From Heliocidaris erythrogramma (taxonomy: Eukaryota; Echinodermata; Echinoidea; Camarodonta; Echinometridae), in assembly GCA_025617745.1 (NCBI GenBank), contig CM046873.1, forward strand, positions 27,727,410 to 27,791,409: DNA of 64,000 nt. Reading direction: 5' to 3'. A program made the position numbers and the translations under genes. This document shows, in pieces, positions 24,801-36,800 of this stretch (positions are counted from its first letter, which is position 1; every line of letters starts with the position of its first letter). The notes beneath the pieces were generated by a model. The model had not been told where the DNA came from. It searched no databases and worked only from the letters and a program-made list of their open reading frames with translations.

Positions 24801-27800
24801 ACCCCCCTGGTGGTATATGCTCAGTGTTACATGAATTTTTCATCTTCTGTGTTATTGTGAAATTGTGAAACCTGGGCATACCGTAAATCTACATGTATGC
24901 ATGTATAATAGTCAGGGTTTTAACCTGGCCAAAAATTTAGATGGCTACCGAGAATATGGGCCTATGTTTTCAGCAATTCATCAATTTTTTTTTCAGAAGC
25001 TAATACCATATTGCGTTGAAGCGCATGACCGAGAAAGGTATCTGCTTTCTGTAGCTTTTTAATTCATTATTTTTTATACTTTTCAGCACTCATACCAGTA
25101 AAAATGTTGTGGTAAAAATTAAATTTTGTCCAGGTACTTAGTGTATATCAGGTAACATATTACAAAACCAGTTATATACTGCAAATAACACTTAAAGTTG
25201 TTTGCCACAATAAAAAATTAACAGGAAGGTCAGTTTCAAATACATACAATGTACTTGTTCATATACTTGTCCTGACAAGTCCTTATGCTATAAACATTAA
25301 TGTACACCATTAAAGGGAATCTTGAGTTCTGGGAAAGGTGAAAAATAATTTGTGAGCCCTTATTTCTTTTATGTCAGTTTGGAAGAATATCATAGTAGAA
25401 ACATCCCCTGAAAAGGATTGCTCTTCAAATGCTCTTATATTCAACATATGACTAGAAATAGCTGAAATGTTCGGGCTGAACATTCATGCCACTTGTGTGT
25501 ATAGTTCTATACCCATTTTTTGTGCATGTGCTTTTCATCGAGATTGGGTCAATTTCTAATCTATTTTGATGATTCCAAAACAACACAGTGTAAAACAATT
25601 CTCATATAGACATGGTCAACCTTTCCCAATTCCTTTGAGACAGTTTCTATCACAATATAATTGCATGACCAGAACTCGACTTTATCTTTTAAGCACCTTG
25701 CTTTATACCCAAATATCACTGTTCTGGTACAAATTATCCCTTCAGCATCCATTGTGGGGGGGGGGGGGGGGGGGGGAACCTAAAGCCACCCTTGAGTGAT
25801 CTTATACTAGTCAGGATTAATGACCGACAGATATTTTATTTGGGTTTGCCATCCTCTGTTGCATTTGGTATGGATGAAAAACTCTTTTGGACTTGGAAAT
25901 AATGGTATTTTGCTGAAGTCCTTTTATCCTACCAACAGCATTCAAATTTAAAGTGCATTCCTAAAATCTAAAGAAAAGAACATATGTACTGAATCTTGCA
26001 CCTGTGTCGTTTGATCGAAGTGGAACAATATGATAATATCATTAAAACACCAGCTCTCTAGGTTTGTGTGTGTGTTTGAACAACCTTATAGTGTACCAGT
26101 CGCTTAGAAAATATAATTTGTGGACAGCTACAATGTACAGTGTATAAAGTATAGTTTAAAAAAAACTTTACCTGGCATTTTATGGGTTAACAGTTTAAGG
26201 AGTATAAAGAAAAGGAAGGTTAACGTAAAAATGTGCACATGGAACCCTACTCGGCTTTGGGATCCGTACTGGTCCCTTTTTTTGTTGAGAGCGCAGGAAC
26301 ATCGAGTAGTGTACTAACAAGTCGCTTTTACGTTAATTTAGAATATATTTAAATTTCCAATGATATCTCCTCATAGAAGTCATATTTAAGGCCCATATTT
26401 TGAATATATACACTGTAATGTACTCATGGAGTATAGCCACATGGAACCCCTTACCTACAGAGCAAATACCGGGTATTTTTTTGTGATTGGTGAGTACCAA
26501 CTACCAATCCTTTAATATTTCATTGCCTGAGTGATTTGTATTGCAGATTGAGAAGGTCAAGGGGTGTCTCTTTGAACTTGTAGCCTCACTCCAGTTCTTG
26601 ATCAATTTTTGTGTAATTACAATAGGCCCAGAACGATTACCACCTGGGCCCTCTTGCACAGAAAATTTACTAACTCAATAAGATCAAATTTGTGATTCTA
26701 ATAACTTGTTGAAAATCCAGTTGCGTTAATTTTTTCTTGAGTTGCATATATTTACACAACTTTAAGGCAGGGGTGTTTACATGTAGTCATGTACCTCCTA
26801 GAAATACATGCATGAATGTATGTCTGCCGCTTGTCACATTTTACAATGCAATCTCATTGACAACATTTGCATTGTATCATTCTGTTTTGAACGTATGTTT
26901 AACCTGCTTTGAGTGATCACCTGCCACCTGTATAAAAAGACCACTTGTCTATGAAAGACCCGCGTTTTTCATTGCTTTCGGGGTTCTTTGACAAATCGTT
27001 CCTGCAACAATTGCTTCATTTCATCAAAGATATGGGGTTATTGTTAGAGTAGCAATTGGCTTTAGGTTAGCTTGAGGGTAAGGGTTAGTGTTATATGTAC
27101 ATAGGTCGCGGGTTGAAGTTCACAAATTGGTTAAAGTACGAAATTGACCCCGTAGCATTTGTTGCCAAATCATGTCCTGTACAACTGCTTTTGAACACTG
27201 TTTCTTGTAGAAATCTTCATTGAAGTGAACCTTTGTCAAAAGACTACCTGTCCATAAAAACTGCATGCTTTATTCAACTTTGGAACATATGGTTTTGGAA
27301 GCAGGAAAATATTGGTGTTGACTGTGGTAATGGAATTTATTTGTTATTAGGGGCCTCCTCCTCAATGATCCATGATTTCAGATCAGAGTTATGCTTTTTT
27401 CCGGACATTCTCTGACTTAATAGTGTGGAAGATGTTGATCATCGTGGTAGTACAATAAGAGTATAAGTTGATCTGTTGTCACACGATGGAGCAAACGATC
27501 TGTTGTCGTGTGACAACAGATCAACTTATACTCTTATTCTCTGACTTATGAAGAAACAACTCTACTGCTTTCACAACCATGTGAAGATATAGCACCTTTT
27601 AAAGAGGAAACTGCCCATTCATTGAAAACTAAAATCACGATTTATCATCATTTTTCCTGATAGCCAGACTAGGCAGCCTGCAAACATGTGAACACACCAA
27701 ATACGCCCACTGACCTTTAGACCTCGTTCAATTGTAGTAGCCTGGAAGCATCTAGAGAGTTACAAAACAAGTACAGGACTGGCTTGGCCTGTCATGCTCT

Positions 27801-30800
27801 GGAATAATCAATAAAAGGCAGCCAGATATTTTTAGAAATTGTTCAATAACAAGTGTGAATATTAGTTGATATGTTGTTCACAAGCTCTATTTCTGTAGAC
27901 AAAATCTCTCTGGTTCATGTTTTGTTTTGTTTGTTTCTTGTTTTGTTTGTTTGTTTGTTTTTGTTGTTTTACAGTGCTCAGTTAAGTTTGGACAATGCTG
28001 TTTTTCCCCAGAGTTTAATCACTCCTGTTTAAGTGTTTCCGTATATATTTTTTTCCCCCGCTGGCAATGTCATATTTTTATGTGAAGATTTATGAGGTCA
28101 TGTGCATTTTTTAAGTGTTGAAATGTGCAGGGTGGGCAGATTTTATTTTTCATAAATATGAAAAATTCAAAAACAAAGGATAGGGTGATCTTCTTCAGAG
28201 AATTAGAAGAAGATCATGTACAAAAAGACAGTGGCATATTTTCAGTCATAGTTATTTGATTTGGTTTGAGTTTATTCCGACAATATAAAACATCTCAGGA
28301 AAACAAAAGACATTTCGATCAAACCCAAGTCTGTTCCCACAAAAGACAGTGGCATATTTTTTTAATGGAACTTGTAGTGATAGAGATACTTGATTTGGTT
28401 TGAATTTATTGAGACAATATCAGGTAAACAAAACATTTTGATCAAACCAATACAAGTATGTTAACAGCTGAATTCGATATCATAAACATATTGCACAAAG
28501 CAGTATATACACAAGGTCATAAAAGACTGTAAATAATATACAGTAATGATGATTTAAAGTAAATTCCTGGTAGTATTGTCGAGTACAAAATTGTATGGTT
28601 GAGATACATGTACAGGATATAGGTTGAGTAGCAAGGAAAAAACTTTTTCATCCCTCCTTTTTTTTTTCAAAAGGGAGGAATGAAAATAGTGTGTCATCAA
28701 CTAATTCAAGACAGAGAGCTAGTGAGCTACTTCCATGAATTTGACAGTTGTAATCTGTTTCCGTGGATATGGGCCAAGATCACTCCCATTTTCATTACAC
28801 TCAAGTGTGTGACATACTGTACAAGTACATGTATGTGTGGAGCATTTTCCTCGGTTATTAGTCACAGGCATGAATCACATCTTTGTTTACTTTACATAGC
28901 ACTTCAGGATATATTCCAGCAGTAAAAAAATGAAAATAAAATGAAAAAACAATAAAATGAAAAAAAGATAAAATACTAAACAAATGCACATTTAAAAGCA
29001 GAGAGGAATTTGCCTCTCAAACCCCCTTGATAACTGAGAAAAAGAATCTTCTGAAGAGCTCTGATAATAAGATGAAAGTTATTTCAAATTGCTCCGACTC
29101 CTCTGAGGAAGTCCCCCTTTTTTCAATGGAAAATACGAAAAGAGGAGCTGGGAAGAAAGCAAAAAGGTTAATTGCTAAACTGTAATCTTAGGTACAAAAA
29201 TGATAAGTTCATCTAGAATCATATTATTGGAACATTAGATATTATCATAACTAGTAGATGGATGTCAGAAGGAATTCCATACAAATACCATCACCAGTAT
29301 AATATAACATCCCATGACCTAATTGGCTTGTGGATCAAATTTTCAACATTTATTTTATGTTTACCTTTTGCAAGACCCTGGCAACCTACCCTGGTAGTAG
29401 TATATATTTAAAGGCTTCTTTGTTCAAACACCTTCATATGTTTGAATACAATATATTTTATGCTTAGCATGGTGTACGTGCAAGAAATGCTAAAAACACA
29501 TCAGCCCTGGCTCTAACGACCATGTTTGATGTTCGAAGGTCGCAACACTTGATCTAGTGCCAACTTGTGCCATCCTTAAAAAGTGTTAAATTCAGCTAAT
29601 CTGATGTACAGGTAGTATGGTGCAATTTTTCCGTATATAGTTACCCCACCCCTCTTTTCTTCTATTCCCTTCCCCTTCCCCTCCAACTCTTTTCTCTCTT
29701 TCTATCTCTCTATCCCCCTCCCACCTTATCTCTTTCTCTCTCTCTCTCTCCCCCTCTCTCTCCCCCTCTCCCCCTCTCCCCCTCTCTCTCCATCTCTCCA
29801 TCTCTCACTTTCTCTTCCTCCCTGCTTTCCCTCTACCCTTCTCCCCCTCTCCCCCTCTCCCCCTCTCCCCCTCTCCCATCTCCCCCTCTCCCATCACCCC
29901 CTTCTCTCTCTCTCTCTCTTTCTCTCTTTCTCTCCCCTCTCAAATACAGTGTACTTTTGCATTTCTAAATGCAAAATGTGAAGAGCCCAGTATATTGTTT
30001 GATAATAAAAATCACATTAGGTAACCATTAACCAACTAAAATTCAGTTGGCCATTTTGACATCTGAGCCTACTTCCACCCCCTACCCACCCCTCCCACCC
30101 CTCCCTTACTACATGTACTTTTCTTTCTATTCAAATCAAAACTCATACCGGGAATGTTTACAGTAGTGATTCCAAATCAAAACTGCCTAGTCATATGACT
30201 GGAAGCAATTCAATATTTTGAATGACCATTGACCGCAAGACAAATTTTATACACACAACAGCGCTATCACAATACCATGAACAATTGTGCCGTTTGTACT
30301 TTAAGGTTCACATTGTATTTTAGTGAACTTGCATATAATACACAATTTGGGATACATGGAGGTGTGTCCTGAATTATTCCAGTGAATGGAATTTTTTGAC
30401 TTTATAATTGATTTTACGTGCAATTGAACCCAGCATTATCGAAAAAAGGATTGCAGAATTGGAAGTTGCAATTGCCCTAGGTAAATTGACAACCTTCACA
30501 ATATTAAAGTTTATACAGAGTATGATTTACAACATTTTTGGTGCTTTCATGTGTAACTTAATAAAAACATGCATGTACAGCCATGGAGAAAATTATTAGA
30601 CCAAGAATGGTTACTGATAGTGTTATTTTTGTGGTAAGAAGGAAATAAGATATCATAAAAGCAAGGTATAATTGCTGGAATTTGGTATTCATTCAATGAA
30701 ATACAAAGGCAAATAAATTTTATAAATTTGTAGGCATATTATAGTACCCTTATTACAGAAACTTGGTCTAATAATTTTTTTCAAGGGCTCTATCCATATG

Positions 30801-33800
30801 TATCTGAATACTTGTACAAAAAATGTAAGTGATTATCAAAATGAGTATGAATCATTGACAAAAGAATACAAAATTATTATTTTCAAGTAGATATAGTACA
30901 TGTACCTTTCAGTTACATATATTCCAGGATTTTGTACTGAAATCTTCCTAATAGTGCTTGAAATCAAGAGAATATCTGAGAATTGTCACTAGGACTATTG
31001 ACATTGCCTGTTAGAACTTGTGCTTGAACAAATATGAAACCTAATCTGAAGATGCCATGCACGTCGCACACATGTAGCCTGTGCTTATACTTAATCTGAT
31101 AATTTTGTTAAACATTACCAGAGGTCACTGTTTTCAATGTCAAATCTCGTCATTAGCTTTTGTAAGTTGTTTCCAGGTTCTTTTGGTGTAGGATGTACGT
31201 GAAATTTCTGTGATAATGATGAATGTTGATTTTTGCAAGGGTGATTAAATATTTGAATTTGATAAAAGCTTTGACCCCTTAAAGCCCAGATGACAGTAGA
31301 TTTGTTTGTCATAGCTGAAGATTTTGAGTTGAAGAGTGATTACTGTATGGCTGCTATACAGGGTGGCCCACAAAGAATTCAACACCTGGGCCCTGTTTCA
31401 TAAAACTTGTCATCAATGACAGTTGCAATAACTGTTATAAGCTACTGAAATCCTTGCATCTGATTGGCTGAGAGCAAATTTGTCGGTAAAAATCACTGAC
31501 AAGACACTTAATGAAACACCCTTCTGAGATCTGAGATCTGAGATCACCGTGACTGACATTATATAAAATCTTTTAAATTTTATTGGGTAGAGAATTCTTT
31601 ACCGAGTAAAATGACACCAACATCAAGTTTGGCATGGATAAGACCTTTTGATTCTACTGCTATTTTGTGAGGCAACGTCTTTTTCAAATTTTGCTTGAAG
31701 TTCTGCATCAGTAGCCATGCTTGAAGCAACAATAAATGTATGACGGCTTCCCATACAATCTCCATTTCATTCAAGTTGTCTTCTTCAAAGCGAGAGCAGT
31801 CATGCGTTTTTCAAAAAGGTGACTCTAAGGCAAGCCATTAATGATTATACTTGAACATTTTTCGCTGCTTCAAGTTTAACTACGGTTCTATAAATAGCAA
31901 ATTGTGAAAATGACATTGCCTCACAGGAATAGCCGTAGAATCAAAACGTCTTATCCAAAATTGATGATCTTGGTGTCATTTTGCTCGGAAAAGAATTTTA
32001 TACCAAATAAAAAAAAATTATATTCAGTTTATGGTATCCTTGAAATTGCAGATCCCAGGCGTTGTATCCTTTCTGGGCCACCAGGTATAGGCCATTATCT
32101 GTCATGCTTGTAGAAAATGAAATAGATTTGAGTATAAAGTATAAAACAGGATATTGATGAATTGATTGAGGAAAAACTTGCAGAATAGTGAAGTTTTTTC
32201 AAATGTCAATGTAAATAGTAGGCCTATAAACAGTATTACAAATGTGAATTGCATGCTCTACTCAGGATATACATGTACATCCACAAGTTGCAATTCATGA
32301 TTGAATTGAAAAGGTCATGACAAGATGGTTTCATTTTCATTTTGATGTTAAAGAACGTCTACAGAAGCTGCTCGATGTCATAGATTTGACGCAAATGTAT
32401 TGTTCCTTTTCCTTGTTCGTCTTAGTGGTAAATGACTATGATGATAAAGTAGTTATCAATTCTTTAAAGGTTAAGTTGAGTTCTGGTCATGCAATCTCAT
32501 TGTGAAAGGAACTGTCTTTAAACAATAGACTGCTTCAGTAATGTACAATGTATGCAAATTTTATACATACCTTCCAAACAAAGGTTGTTCTTGGAAACTT
32601 GAAAGCTTGCCGGACATAGCAACAAATAATGTATGCAAAGTGGATTCCAAGCATTGAGGCTCATTTATAAAAAGCAGGTTAATGGAATAGCTTATCACTA
32701 GTTGCTCTGAGAATATATGTACATAAATTTGTATACATGTACATTACAGAAGCGGTCTATTAGGAAAGGTTGATCATGTCTATGTAAGAACTGGTGTATA
32801 CTACATGTATCAGGTTTTGGAATCAATCAAAATGAAAGAAAATTGACCCAATCTCGCTGAACAGCACATGCACTGCACACAGGAATGGGTATATGGGACT
32901 GCACACACCTGTGGCATGAATGTTCGGCCTGAACATTTCACCTATTTCTCGTCATATTTCGAATATGAGGACATTTGAAGAGCAATTCTTTCCAGGGGGA
33001 AATTCCTACTATGGTGTTCTTCCAAACTGACATAAAAGGAATGAGAAAACTCACAAATGACATGTATTATTTATTCACCTATCCCAGCACTCACTCAACC
33101 TTCTCTTTAAAGTATGTCTAGATAGAAGCTGGTCAATGTCATAGATTTGGGGCATATTTATTGTTCCTTTGCCTTTATTCGTGGTGGTGGTAAATGACCA
33201 TGACAGTTACCAATTCTTTGAGTTCAAATGGAATATTCAGGCCACCTCCAGGAAAACTAAAACAGATAGGCCAGGTTAAGTTCATCTTTAAAGGTCAAGT
33301 AAAATGACCAGCATCAAGTTTGGCATGGGTAAGACAAGATAGTTTGTGGTTTTGAAAAATGCATGAATATGCTCAGTCTTTTTTTTATATATATTTATTT
33401 CTGATATTTAGACAGGGTGACTCATTATCACCAATAGTGGTGGTTTTCCACATCAATGAACACAGCAGTGTGCTCTATACATGGAGGTTTACATGTTTAT
33501 ATAGATTTTGAGCGAAGAAATGTTACTGGTACTTTTAATTTTGCAATTGTCGTTTGAAATTTTTTACTGAGCCAAACCACACAATTATTCCCATACACTA
33601 CTGTACTCTGTACGCAGTTATATTGTGACATACACACACCCTATGTACATGTCGCATGTACAAAGCAATGTGAACTTCTAACATAACAAAAAAAATGAAT
33701 TCAAACGGAAACGAGTAAAACTTTTATCATCAGTTTCCTCAATCACAGATTTTATTTTCCAAAACTTGCACAAATTTAGATTTTCTTGAGACCTACATGT

Positions 33801-36800
33801 ACATGCACATGTACTAAATACAACACATGCTACAATACAAACTTAAGGTGGAGCTCTTTCACATGAAACCAAAGTAGGACAGAATGCTTGTCACGGTCAC
33901 CAATTGTTTTTTCCTGTATACCAGCCCCTAACCTGTTTGGTTCTAAGGCAGGAAAATGGAGACGCCATTTTGTGTTCGAAATATTATCAAATTTCCAAGT
34001 CATTTCCTTGAACGGGTAACTTCTGATACAAGGGCAAAGTTTGCTCCACCATTCGCTTCATGGCTGATTTGAAACTTCTCTATTTGATGATTTCTTGCAT
34101 CAGACTAAATGCAAAAAAAAAAAACCCAAAGCAAAACAAAACAAAACAAAACATGATAAAGAGATTTAACTTGTATAATTTAGATTGATTTTACTGGTTG
34201 TGGGTTATATATTTTGGTTTTGATATGATTGATACATGTCCGTTAAAATTGCCAGACTTCTGTATATATACAACAGCCAAGACAGATATTAAAATCCAGG
34301 GTAACGTACAAGAAGTCAAGACCAAGTTGTTTCGTAACTGGGCAAACTTCCAAGCATGACACTGTGTAAATATTTCCTTTCACGAGTTATGAAATGTGCA
34401 GAATTAAAGCACTATACTAGCCTACATGTAAATGTTGCATGATTTTGTTATTTACACCTAAAGTTTTTTTTTTTGTGGAAGGATTTGTAGACCTACATTT
34501 TCAAAAGTAAGGAAAATGATATATGATTATATACATACAGTGTATATTGGTATTGGTTACCATTGGTTGGTCTTCAAAATTTCCGTGGGGGGGGGGGGGG
34601 GGGCGGTACTCCAAGTGGGTATTGGTGAAGACAGAGAAGCAAGATTTTATGAGTAGTGATAATCTCATATAATGTCAGAAATGATCGTATGATGTTACAA
34701 TACAATACAATTTTGGATAACTTCATTCATTATGATACTGCATACAATGTATGAATAGAATTTCCTTTTTTAAAGCCAAATGTTGGTCAGGTTTCGTGGT
34801 AAAATTTTCAAGGTTTTTTTTTTGTCCTTCTTTTCCTCTACATTGTGATCAGTAAACATCTTGAAACTCTGAAAATGTCTAAATGTTAAATTGTACTTGA
34901 AGTTGAAAGAACATTCATTAGGTCCTTAGCATTGCATTTAATTGTTGTTTCTGTTTTTAGTGATTTTTTTTCCAATGTACATCACTTTAGGAAGGTGGGA
35001 AGTCTGTTACAGTATATTTCTTTCCGTTTTTATTCATTTATTTGAATTCATTCATTTTCATTTAAAATGAATTAAGGAACTTACATACATGTAATCAATC
35101 CTTTGAGAACTTTGCAAACACCGGGTTTACCTTTATACTTCTAGATTTACATGTAATGTGTTATTTATATCATGTCATGTGATTGTGGAAGCATTGTGTG
35201 TTTCAGTTACACAAATGTTGGCTCGTGATGTAAGGCACGTTTTATCATTATTATATAAGGAATTATATACTCAGCTATCAGATTGTTCCTATCATATAAA
35301 TGATCTGGCATGTTTTTTTTATGCTTGTCTGTAATTAATACTCACAAACATGTTTTGTAAATTTATCTGTTGTCCTTGACTCTATAGTATAAATAAGGTC
35401 TTTGTTTTGCATAACATACATGTGCATTGTACGTGTAGTTGTGCATTATATAATGTAGGCTTTACATGTATGTTAAAAAAATGTGGAAATACATTTCTCT
35501 TGTGTTATGTGAGCAATCCATTCTTACTTGATTTAGTATTGAGTTACCTACATTTTGTAATTGCTGTGAATCACATGATAAATCCATTTTTTAATGTGGA
35601 CTATTTAAAGAGGAATAATGAAGTCAGACTGTCTTTAAAATAAGTCAAACAAAAATGTCTGTGAAACACTGAAATGAAACAAATTACCAAGTCTGTAGAC
35701 TTCATTCATTCATTTCATTACAATTTAGTTTCACAAAACCTTGTTATATCAGGGTTAAAAAAACAATAGAATATAAAGAAGTAGGGCCAGGAAAATTACA
35801 TTTTTATAATGAGAGTTTGTTATAACAGTTACAGTGTTCTTTATAACGATGTTCCAATTTACATGTACATGTACATGTACATGTATGTGTAAATGTTCAC
35901 TAGGGTTGGAAATATACATTTTAAAAAAAAAATCGAAATTACTTTATTTAGATATTTATTTGATTTTTTAAAGTTGTTGCTATAGAAGAGAAACATATTA
36001 TTTTGGTAGATCTAATATCAGACTTTGTTTTGCATACAAAAACTCTTACCTGGATGAAATTTTTAGCCCCAAAATAAATCAAGCAATGATTTGTGAGTGA
36101 TTTTGTTGATGCTACCGAAAAAAAATCACTCTAACATCATTGTTTGATTGCTCAAAGATCATTGTTTGATTGCTCTTTGTTTGTTTGTGTTTTTGCAGAT
36201 CCATGGTCTAATATTCATTTTTCTTCCTTCTTCCAGGATCCTGACATGTTCTGGGACTTCATCACCCTCCGCCCCGAGGCCACTCACCAAGTCTCCTTCC
36301 TCTTCTCCGACCGCGGCACCCCCGACGGCTACCGCCACATGAATGGCTATGGCAGCCACACCTTCAAATTGCGCAACAAAGAGGGTTCGTACGTCTTCTG
36401 CAAGTTCCACTTCAAGTGCGACCAGGGGATCAAGAACCTGAATCGACAACGCGCCGGGGAGCTCTCCGCCACCGACCCCGACTATGCCATCCGTGACCTC
36501 TACAATTCCATCGCCACCGGAAACTTCGTAAGTTGGATTATTTGTCCCTTAGTTTCATATTGTAACACGCAACAATTCACTTCCACTGGCTGGTACCAAA
36601 GAAGATGTTGAATCCTGCATGAAATCAGTATTACAAAACTTTTTATTGAAGATTAAAGAAGCAAAATATTTTTTCACCAAAATCATTTGAGAATTTTGCA
36701 CGGCTTGGAATTCTGTATAGTTGCAAAATTCCTACTTGCTTCTTTGCAAGATGAATATTGATTGCTGGGCCTCTTCTTCCCACTCCGCATAACTTGAACA

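Larger units (their letters stand above)
23735..36236 (+). other. Catalase intron 4 (12.5 kb, repeat-packed)
   Basis: This is the longest intron of the gene, holding decayed exon copies, a minisatellite, palindromic elements, dispersed repeats A and D, a perfect hairpin, a pyrimidine tract, a diverged inverted repeat, a MITE and a pogo-like remnant, listed separately. Stretches at about 28.0-29.6, 30.0-31.3 and 33.1-35.7 kb hold only AT-rich sequence with G runs (25755-25778 and 34586-34603) and TACATGTA motifs. I see no nested gene. Confidence 0.85.
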
